From: Bryoerythrophyllum caledonicum
Taxonomy: Eukaryota; Streptophyta; Bryopsida; Pottiales; Pottiaceae
Assembly: GCA_963971425.1 (NCBI GenBank)
Contig: OZ020515.1
Coordinates: 38,545,198 to 38,609,197, forward strand
Length of the DNA: 64,000 bases
Reading direction: 5' to 3'
The notes beneath the pieces were generated by a model. That model saw only the letters and a program-made list of their open reading frames with translations, searched no databases and had not been told where the DNA came from. Below, piece after piece: positions 56,737 to 64,000 of the stretch. How positions within the stretch are numbered: the first letter of the stretch is position 1; every line of letters begins with the position of its first letter. Both the position numbers and the translations under genes were made by a program.

Positions 56737-57328
56737 CAGTGGGGTACCAATCAAAATGTCGTTTTTGAATTCGGAGTGAGAAAAATTTCAGTACTGCCAA
56801 CTTTGAAAGCCTCATGAGAGCTCAAAAAATGGTATTTTACCACGAAAGTTTTACCAAAGAATTATCTTTAAGTTAATTACATGTATGCCAAATTTCAAGG
56901 CCAAGAGATTCACCGAAAATAAGTTATTCAAAATCTACCAACATTGGTAGCAGTGGAAATTTTTTCACTGCTGCCAACTTTGACAGCTTCCCAAAGATTG
57001 ATTTTTTTTTTTTTTGCCATGAAATTCTTGGAACAAAAACCTCATTATGTTAATAACATATGATAAAAATTTCAAGGCTAGAAGAGCAATACAAAAAAAG
57101 GAATCCACAATCTACCAACATGTGTAGTTGTGGGAAACAATGGGGGAAACCATTTCATTGCTACCAACTTTGACACCCTCCCAACGGTTGAGAAATTGTC
57201 TATGTACCATGAAATTTTTGGCACAACATGCTCTTTATGATAACAACATTCATGCCAAATTTCAAGGTCAAAAAATTTATACAAAAAAAAACATTTTCAA
57301 TCTACCAATGTGTGTAGTTGTGAGATAC
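56737..57328. repeat. Left terminal inverted repeat of the Tc1 element, with three internal units
   Basis: Contains three diverged direct units, each with CT(G/A)CCAACTTTGA (56794, 56971, 57161) and a following AAATTTCAAGG and CTACCAA block, at spacings of 177 and 190 bp. Such repeated sites in an inverted repeat may be multiple transposase-binding sites, as in IR/DR-type Tc1 elements. Confidence 0.8.
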
Positions 57329-57599
57329 CTTTTATTAAAGACATTGAAATTGTTGAAGTATGTCAGACAATCATGCTTCTAGATTGAAATTCTCTAGATG
57401 ATGCAATCTCTAATCATAAATGCTTCTCAAAAAAATCAAGGATAGCCAAATTTAGTTGTGTGCACTTGTTACATCTCAAAGATTGCACTTGTTTAAAAAT
57501 TGGAGACCATATATGCATGAAGAAGCTTTTTCCTCTCAATAAGAATGCTTGCATTTACAATAGAGCATTATAGGAAGTGGGATGTGGGATGATGAGAGA

Positions 57600-57968
57600 A
57601 GCAAGTGATGGGTGATTATTTTCTAAGCACAGGATTGAAACTTTGTGAACATGAGTGATTGAATGCATGAAAGATGAGTTAACTGAGTAAGTCTAGGCTA
57701 TGTGATAACTCAGTGGATGAGGCATGGGATGAGTGTCTGAGGATATATGGAGGTATGTGAGATTTTCTTTAAGAGTGAGTGAGGTTATAACTTACATGTG
57801 GTGACTGGTGAGGTCTGGTGAATGAGTGAAGGTTGTGAAGGAGGATGATGGTGAGTGATTGAGGGTATGTGAGATTTTTTCTGATGACTGAGTGAGGTTA
57901 TATATGTACTCAGTGAGTGAGGCTGGATCATGGTGATTAAGTGAAGGCTAGATCATGGTCACTGAGTG
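57600..57968 (+). repeat. GTGAGTGAGG-rich leader before the transposase gene
   Basis: Loosely repeated GAGTGAGGTTATA and GGTATGTGAGATTTT units, two larger near-copies about 120-130 bp apart. Likely the 5' leader of the transposase transcript. No upstream coding exon was found. Confidence 0.5.
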
Positions 57969-58976
57969 ATGGCTATTTCAGATGAAACTCGTGCTCGCAT
58001 AGTAGGTTTGAGTGAGGCATGGAAGACAGGAGTTGACACTGCAGCTATTGTTAGAGTCCATGTTAGAACAGTTCAGAGGGTAGTGAAGAAATTTCGAGAA
58101 GATGGAACCTATAAGTGCAAACCTTGTGGTGGAAGTCATGCTAAAAAGCTTTGTGATAGAGATATCCGTGCTACTATACGTGTCTCAAAAACTCATCGTT
58201 GCTCGACACTCTCTAAGATCACTAATATATGTTCTACTCAAGTGTCTAGATCGACTATTCTAAGGGCCTTACATGAGAGTGGCATTTTCAGTCGAATTGC
58301 TGTTAAAAAACCTTTTTTGACACATCGTCACATGTCTAAACGATTGGCATTTGCTCAAAAGTATTGTGGATGGACTATAAAAGAATGGGAGAGAGTTGTT
58401 TGGACAGATGAGTCTACCTTTGAAGTTGGAAAAAATTCTAAACAACTTCATGTTTGGAGAAATGCATATGAGCGCTATTCATCAAGTTGTATAGTTCCAA
58501 CTTTTAAGAGTGGGAGAACTCCATTGATGATTTGGGGTGCATTTACTGGAGGGCAAAAGTCACAACTTGTTTTTATGCCCAAAGATAGACGTCCTGCTAA
58601 GGATTTTGTTGAAGTGGTCTACAATGTCGAGTTGCTTCATTTTATGAGTAGAGTGCCACAGGGATTGCTCATGGAAGATGGCACACCTGTCCATTGTTGC
58701 AAAGTATGTGAAGAATGGAGACAAACACACCTTTTGGAGAAGCTCGATTGGCCTGCAAATTCTCCCGATCTCAATCCAATTGAGAACCATTGGAAGATTT
58801 TGAAAGATGTTGTGCAACATGGCCCAATGTGTCCAAAAAATTTAGATGACTTGAAGGTAGTTATTGAAAGAGAGTGGAGGTTAATCAATGGTACAAAGCT
58901 CCTTCAACTATGTCATTCTATGCCCTCTAGGTTACAAGCAGTGATTGAGGCAAATGGAGGACATACACGTTGGTAG
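57969..58976 (+). CDS. Tc1-type DD34E transposase, 335 aa
   Basis: Cuts and rejoins the element at TA sites. The N-terminal part (MAISDETRARIVGLSEAWKT, then VHVRTVQRVVKKF) fits the paired-like helix-turn-helix region that binds the inverted repeats. A second helix-turn-helix follows (STLSKITNICSTQVSRSTIL). The catalytic triad is complete: Asp in VVWTDESTF (codon 58407-58409), Asp in LLMEDGTPVH (58677-58679) and Glu in SPDLNPIENHW (58782-58784), with 34 residues between the last two. Length is normal for Tc1 proteins (about 340 aa). I chose ATG 57969; the codon before it is GTG. No stop or frameshift interrupts it, so it may encode an active enzyme. Confidence 0.95.
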   Translation: MAISDETRARIVGLSEAWKTGVDTAAIVRVHVRTVQRVVKKFREDGTYKCKPCGGSHAKKLCDRDIRATIRVSKTHRCSTLSKITNICSTQVSRSTILRALHESGIFSRIAVKKPFLTHRHMSKRLAFAQKYCGWTIKEWERVVWTDESTFEVGKNSKQLHVWRNAYERYSSSCIVPTFKSGRTPLMIWGAFTGGQKSQLVFMPKDRRPAKDFVEVVYNVELLHFMSRVPQGLLMEDGTPVHCCKVCEEWRQTHLLEKLDWPANSPDLNPIENHWKILKDVVQHGPMCPKNLDDLKVVIEREWRLINGTKLLQLCHSMPSRLQAVIEANGGHTRW

Positions 58977-59532
58977 ATTGTAAATATATTTTTTTATATA
59001 TTTTTTGACCTTGAAATTTGGCATGAATGTTGTTATTATAAAGAGCATGTTGTGCCAAAAATTTCATGGTACATAGACAATTTCTCAACCGTTGGGAGGG
59101 TGTCAAAGTTGGTAGCAATGGTTTCCCCCATTGTTTCCCACAACTACACATGTTGGTAGATTGTGGATTCCTTTTTTTGTATTAATCTTTTGGCCTTGAA
59201 ATTTTTATCATATGTTATTAACATAATGAGGTTTTTGTTCCAAGAATTTCATGGCAAAAAAAAATAATTCAAACTTTGGGAGGCTGTCAAAGTTGGCAGC
59301 AGTGAAAAATTTCCACAGCTACCAATGTTGGTAGATTTTGAATAACTTATTTTCGGTGAATCTTTTGGCCTTGAAATTTGGCATACATGTGATTAACTTA
59401 AAGATAATTCTTTGGTAAATTTTTCGTGGTAAAATACCAATTTTTGAGCTCTCATGAGGCTTTCATAGTTGGCAGTACTAAATTTTTTCTCACTGCGAAT
59501 TCAAAAACGACATTTTGATTGGTACCCCACTG
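58958..59532. repeat. Right terminal inverted repeat of the Tc1 element
   Basis: Reverse complement of the left repeat, with the same three units (TCAAAGTTGG(T/C)AG near 59102 and 59287, TCATAGTTGGCAG at 59463). It overlaps the last codons of the transposase gene. Confidence 0.85.
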
Positions 59533-61133
59533 TATATAGAAATTTAATTCCGCCCCCTCGCACGCAGCAGTAAAGTGGAAATTTGAATTCGTGTGTTTGA
59601 TAAGAGTAGCTGGTGAGTGAGTACCTTTTGGAGCATGATCTGAAGCCCCAATAAATACTTCACTCTCTGTCAGACCACCTTTTCAAGCAAACAACGCGGT
59701 GCATTGGCCTTCAATAACTAGTAGGTCACATCCGACCTCATCAGGAATGGCAATGCTATTTCAACCCCCACTCGCACGTGTGCAGTGCGGCATTCAAACC
59801 TCAACATTCATACTTCAAAGTTCAAACCGGTGATCCTCCAATTACTGTACTTCGTTGATGACGAAACTTCACACCAATTCAATGCGGGTAATAGTGGTAT
59901 TTATATATTCATTGTCCTAAGATGTTTGTATCATCACTTAAAGGACAAAGTACAAAATTTGCCACTTGGGCTGCATCATCTTTCAATCAGTTGGGTCAAA
60001 TAACCACATCAAGATCCGGCAGTTACATTCTCAGAAAAAAAATCGTGGCAGTTTTAAATCGATGGGGTAGAGATTCCTAGGCGTTAAAACTAGTCCATAT
60101 CATAAGTATATTATTTTCATGCAGACACAATGAATTGGGAGTTTCCTGATGAGAGTTGGATTATCTATCTCCAATCAGCGCTTGGCTCGTGAGGGTCAAT
60201 AGGCAGGCGTTATTCTCTCTCAGAAGTGGAGAGGGGTGGTCGTTGAAGAAGTGCCAGATAGGTGGTCCCAAGATGAGCCATCCGCTTTGCTATAATTGGT
60301 ACCTCAAGTGGGCCTAGAAAAGGCACCGGGCATATAAAACAGAAACAGTCCAAGAAAGAATACAGTATTGGGAGAGCAAGCTAGGATGGGGAACAATTCT
60401 GCCGCGAAGCGATGAAAGTCTCTGACTTGCAAGCTGCGACGGAGCATATACACTGTACAGTGCCCCCCGCTCATGCCGCGCCTGCGTTTGTGTGCTTGAG
60501 TCGCGGCGGCATAAAGGTTCATCGATTCCGGGAATCGTCTCTGCCAGCCGAGTACAGTAGTGTAACCTCCGTTGGCGACGTGACCGGAATTCGGCGAGCA
60601 GCTGTGCTACCTGCCACCATTCTGTCAGGGGGTGGAGAGATCCGCTCATGCACAAAGTAAGTTAAGTAAGTTTCGCTGCTTTCGCGCGCATTCACGCCCT
60701 CCAGGTGCGCTACCTGCCGAAAGGGAATGTGTTCATTCGCAACGCACATGAACTGGGCTTCCCGGTAGTTGGTGTCGCACACGTATGCTAATCTGTCGCG
60801 GATTTGCAGTCAGATTGTTGTTCCAGATCTGCGCACAGTGCCGGGGAGTGAGGTGTGAGCACTGTTGGAGCAGTTGACATTCTGAAAGACGTGGGTTGGC
60901 TTACCGATGTAGTGTTTCGAAATTAGCTGAGACTGTGTTCCAGATCTGAGCGGCCTGGTGATTTGAGTTCAATGTCAGGGTGTGAGTGATAGACGTGGGA
61001 TAGGTTACCGAGATAGATTGTTAGTTGAGCGTATCGATATGTGGTAAACGGTTAGCTAGTTGAGGGGAGTGTATATCGATGCGTTTGCTGAAAGGATTCG
61101 AGGTTGTGTGATTCTCTGCGCTTGAGGTTGGAG
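59533..61133 (+). promoter_or_regulatory. Upstream region of the OVATE-like gene
   Basis: AT-rich to about 60.2 kb, with a short block near 60040-60080 that resembles 4550-4590 (GTGGCAGTTTTAAATC). From 60.3 kb it becomes GC-richer. CATATAAAAC at 60331-60340 is a possible TATA box. GTAAGTTAAG near 60657 and TTCCAG near 60945 could bound an intron in a long 5' leader. Inference only; open frames on both strands here have no domains. Confidence 0.35.
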
Positions 61134-62747
61134 ATGGGGACGGAATGGGGGCCTGGTGGTGAGGCGATGGGCAAGGGTGAGAATCACGTAGCGGTGAAGT
61201 CGCGGAGCAGCGATGCGAGCCGCTCGGAAGGGGGCTCGTCTGCGTCTAAGCTGGGGGTGGTGAATGTCGCAGCGGCGACGGACAATGGCGCGGCGAAGAA
61301 GAAGCGCACTCCGAAGTTCCTCACCAAGCAGTTCGAAATCCTCACGAAATCCTCTAGCGGGGCGAGCCCGCGGCGCAACCGCGGAGTGAACTTGCTAGGG
61401 CAGGATTACATAATTGCAGTGCCGGGGTCGAGAGCCGTAAGCGCCACCACCACAACCAATGCGGGTCCAGATCCGAAACCTGACGACCGATCGAGTGAGC
61501 CCGCAGAGCCCTCCACCGGCCCCGTGACTCCAGTGGTGCTAGATCACAAGCCGCCCATCGAGTTCGTGACCGCGCCCATCGACTACAAGGCCGAGGCGCA
61601 GCAGCGGCGGGGGGCCACGCGAGGCGAACCTCCGCTGGACTTCATCGTGGAGCGCTCCCCGCGCGTGGCCGCGCCCAGCACGCGCACGTACGCGTCCGCG
61701 TCGCGCAGCCACTCGTCCCTTGGCCGCTCGATCTCCGGCTCAGACCGGCAGATCTCCTTCGGCCGCTCCGAGCGCTCCGTGCTGTCCATCCCCGAGACCG
61801 TCATCCCCAGCGACGAGCACGGCTACAGCCGCGGCAGTGTCGAGACCGCGTCTCGCTCCACCAGCCCCTCCAGCCTCGCCGAGTGGTCCAGCCACTCCCT
61901 CGACCACCGCGGCGAGCTCAGCATCGCCGGCCTCTCCCTCGGCGAAGGCCGCAACTTCTCCCGCCGCACCGACCTCTCCATCGGCCAATCGCCCGACCGA
62001 CAAACCCTCGACTACGGCCCAGGTAAACCCTTAAAGAATCCTTCCATCTCTTCCATGATTCTACAGCCATCGTCACTCCTAACCATCTCTTCGATCTCAG
62101 ATGACACAGACTCCGGCGTCGAGATGTACCACGAGACGACCTCCGCGAGCCCGGGCTGCTACTCCCCGCGCCACTCCTCCTGCAGCTTATCCGAGGGCTG
62201 GATGCCGGAGTGCGAAGACTCCGACGGCGCGTCGCACCACCTGTTCCGCAGATCACGACAAAGGGCTGGCAGCGTCTCGGCCAGCGTCTCACGCTCCGCT
62301 TCGAGCTCCAGACGCCACCAGGAATCCTCCCACGGCAAGATGCGGAACTTGTACGACCAGTCCAGACGCAATTTGAGCAACCACTCGAGCCGGCGCCACC
62401 AGAACACGCACGTCGACGAGCTGCTGCGGGAGTATCGCGGGCGCCGGAGAGGGCCTGTGGCGCTGGATGCCATGACGCTTGAGGAGGCCATCGCCGTGTT
62501 CCACGACGAGGTGGCGCGCATGATGCTAGAGGAGGGCCACGAGTGCGGCGAGGCGGCGGACGTCGAGGAGTTCCTAGACGGCTACATGCGCCTGCGCTCG
62601 CCCTTCTATGTCGCCATGGTGGACGAGTTCTTCCGCGCCGTCTGCGTCGACTGCTACAAGCGCCCTGTCGAGGTCTCCGGATCGCTGAGCTCCAAATCTC
62701 TCCGCTCAGACCACCGTCCAAGCAGATTCAACAACACCCGAATGTGA
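61134..62747 (+). CDS. OVATE-family-like protein (putative transcriptional repressor)
   Basis: OVATE family proteins are plant-specific nuclear regulators that repress transcription and bind TALE homeodomain partners. The start ATG at 61134 (MGTEWGPGGEAM) is the first in the frame; the ten codons before it begin with TTG. The N-terminal 400 residues are Ser/Arg-rich and disordered, with a basic patch KKKRTPKFLTKQFEILTK. The C-terminal segment MTLEEAIAVFHDEVARMMLE, then VEEFLDGYMRLRSPFYVAMV and DEFFRAVCVDCYKRP resembles the OVATE domain, ending about 30 residues before the stop. An AT-richer stretch 62023-62100 begins GTAAAC and ends CTCAG. It is 78 nt, stop-free and probably an intron; spliced length would be 511 aa, unspliced 537 aa. 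GC-rich codons, unlike the transposons around it. Family match is moderate. Confidence 0.62.
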   Translation: MGTEWGPGGEAMGKGENHVAVKSRSSDASRSEGGSSASKLGVVNVAAATDNGAAKKKRTPKFLTKQFEILTKSSSGASPRRNRGVNLLGQDYIIAVPGSRAVSATTTTNAGPDPKPDDRSSEPAEPSTGPVTPVVLDHKPPIEFVTAPIDYKAEAQQRRGATRGEPPLDFIVERSPRVAAPSTRTYASASRSHSSLGRSISGSDRQISFGRSERSVLSIPETVIPSDEHGYSRGSVETASRSTSPSSLAEWSSHSLDHRGELSIAGLSLGEGRNFSRRTDLSIGQSPDRQTLDYGPGKPLKNPSISSMILQPSSLLTISSISDDTDSGVEMYHETTSASPGCYSPRHSSCSLSEGWMPECEDSDGASHHLFRRSRQRAGSVSASVSRSASSSRRHQESSHGKMRNLYDQSRRNLSNHSSRRHQNTHVDELLREYRGRRRGPVALDAMTLEEAIAVFHDEVARMMLEEGHECGEAADVEEFLDGYMRLRSPFYVAMVDEFFRAVCVDCYKRPVEVSGSLSSKSLRSDHRPSRFNNTRM

Positions 62748-63924
62748 CTGCCAACGTTCCAACGCAGCTCCGCTTCTCTAGTTGTCCCACATCACATCAC
62801 CGCGAGGACGACCATTATCGTGGATAATCCATCGCTGCCTGGTCTGCCTGAAGAGATTTCTCATCAACTCCACAGGAGAAAGGTATTGTTTTCCATTAAT
62901 CAAAGGTTTGAGTTGTGTATCATATTGTGTTGCATTGATCGTTTGGCTGGGTGAAGTCGCGTTTGAGATTGAGCTGCAGAGCTGTACACTTTTATCAGTG
63001 ATTTTCAGATTGCTCTAAGTAATTGGTTGCACATACTAAATAGAATAAGAGGTGAAGCTGCACATGATGAGGTGAAGAAACTCTATAGAATGAGCTTCAG
63101 AGCCTGATTTTTTTGTTCTAGGAAGGACTCGTTCTTCTGGAATGACGTCATGTTTGTCACTTTGTCATTGTTGTTTTCTGTTTGATTTATTGTCTTTTGT
63201 GGGATTGGTTGAAACAGCAATGACGCAAGCAAAGACAAGGTTCATTGTAGACCACGGGGCAGTACCTGGATGGATTATGGGGTGCTACTTGACCATGGTA
63301 AGTGCTTTCCTGTCGTTTTCTGGTGTCACTTGTAATATTCCTGGAAAGGTTGAGTGTTTCAGGCTTTAACCGAATTAGTTGGTTTGTTTGATCTGCAGGA
63401 ACTACTACAAGCATCGTCCCATGGCTTTTTCCTCAAATGAATACCCAGAAATCAACTAAAAAGTTTCCGGTCTACTCTTGAGTGGCTTCACGAGAGCTAG
63501 ATGTGTGTGCTGATATTATTCTTTGCATCGGAGTCATTGATGAGTGCTGATTTGATCGATGATTTGTTTCACACGGTCTGGTTTAGGGAATTCCCACCTC
63601 ATCTGGGAATTGGTTGACTTGATCAGAGTTCTGCATACTTGATGGTGTGGTTCAAACTACTACTTCATATCTCTGCTGCTCCGCAACGAATATGAGAGTT
63701 TCAAGTGGTTTCAGAAGAGAACCTGGCACTTTTAGTAACTGTTGAAGTCAGAACGCATTCTTGGTTCATAACAGTGCTCATTCGCAAAGAAGGTTCGCCT
63801 TTTTTCTGTTGCGCTTCGGAGTCGTCGTGGGAAAAGAGGTCGTGAATTCAATTTGAATTCCCGTATTTGGGAAGTTGACAATTGGTTGGTTATCTCCACA
63901 TATTTTGTCGTGCTACTTGTAACC
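62748..63924 (+). other. Downstream region of the OVATE-like gene
   Basis: Presumed 3' UTR and flank. No further coding domain recognised; the small open frame at about 63142-63369 has no support. A clear polyadenylation signal could not be assigned. Confidence 0.3.
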
Positions 63925-64000
63925 TTCAACCCTTAAACTCCTGAATTTCTATGACAAATTCCCACGAAAAACACTTCAAAACTTCTGATTCTAGTGCAAG
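63925..64000 (+). mobile_element. Start of a third AACCCCTAAAGG-family element, cut by the window edge
   Basis: AACCCTTAAACTCCTGAATT and AAACACTTCAAAACTTCTGA match the beginning of the element at 54289 (AACCCAGTTTCTGTGACAATT and AAACACTTCAAAACTATTGG) in the same orientation. The rest lies beyond the window. Confidence 0.5.

Larger units (their letters stand above)
56737..59532 (+). mobile_element. Tc1-type transposon, nearly intact
   Basis: 2,796 bp, flanked by TA on both sides (56735-56736 and 59533-59534). It starts CAGTGGGGTACCAATC and ends GATTGGTACCCCACTG. Inverted repeats are about 575-590 bp, far longer than the short repeats of classic Tc1. The outer 130 bp of the two arms are roughly 95 percent alike by eye. 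Inside is one open transposase gene. TA duplication, DD34E triad and CAGT ends place it in the Tc1 branch of Tc1/mariner. It looks recent and potentially able to move. Confidence 0.92.

Noticed and set aside
61720..62721. Ala/Pro/Arg-rich frames on both strands within the OVATE-like gene
   Set aside because: GC-rich coding DNA gives open shadow frames; only the 61134 frame has a domain-like C-terminus.
1..64000. tRNA or rRNA genes
   Set aside because: None recognised by eye; a tRNA scan would be needed to exclude decayed or short ones.

Overview
The window reads as nuclear DNA of a green plant (streptophyte). Near the left edge is a nine-exon, intron-rich gene on the minus strand, closest to the plant rhomboid-like protein 15 type. 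Near the right edge is a GC-rich plus-strand gene with a C-terminal segment resembling the plant OVATE family. A fragment of an FCP1-like phosphatase, Helitrons with plant-type ends (CTAG 3' ends, TCATACTACTAAAA 5' end) and TAA-flanked Harbinger-type MITEs agree with this. I cannot name the species. The unusual transposon set suggests a non-seed plant or charophyte alga, but that is inference.

Most of the 64 kb is transposon sequence, much of it nested. From left to right: the rhomboid gene (72-3559), a MITE just upstream of it (3867-4403) and a foldback element. Next come two head-to-tail Helitrons (5032-5340 and from 5341 on) with a decayed helicase, abutting a broken FCP1-like phosphatase fragment (about 7.3-8.4 kb). 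A largely silent region (8.4-14.4 kb) holds a few unrecognised open frames. It is followed by a GC-rich minisatellite, a 1.1-kb near-perfect palindrome running into a 200-N assembly gap, a minus-strand decayed LINE copy (C), a long GTT/CTT microsatellite and a decayed multi-exon minus-strand gene resembling the DUF3504/Crypton-type tyrosine recombinase family.

The centre (28-52 kb) holds two plus-strand copies, A and B, of one non-LTR retrotransposon family. Each has an ORF1 of unfamiliar type (low-complexity N-terminus, conserved central domain, C-terminal coiled coil) and an ORF2 carrying a canonical 2A ribosome-skipping motif (LLLLSGDIETNPGP in A, LLMLSADVETNPGP in B). In copy A, ORF2 continues with an APE endonuclease, a reverse transcriptase, a domain I compare with PCIF1-type methyltransferases, an RNase H and a Cys/His C-terminus. 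A small Helitron has landed exactly between an A and a T inside that Cys/His motif. Copy B has a 274-bp tandem duplication that breaks ORF1, and its 3' half is lost. A spliced host-like gene fragment on the minus strand sits between ORF1 and ORF2 of copy A.

The right third holds further nonautonomous elements, including an inverted pair of one family around copy B and a Harbinger-type MITE. It also holds a nearly intact Tc1-type transposon (56737-59532; DD34E transposase, TA duplication, about 575-bp inverted repeats each built of three diverged blocks), followed by the OVATE-like gene. The retroelement lineage with its 2A motif and extra ORF2 domain is the most likely novel system. All LINE copies here are defective, so they are fossils of a family that may be active elsewhere in the genome.
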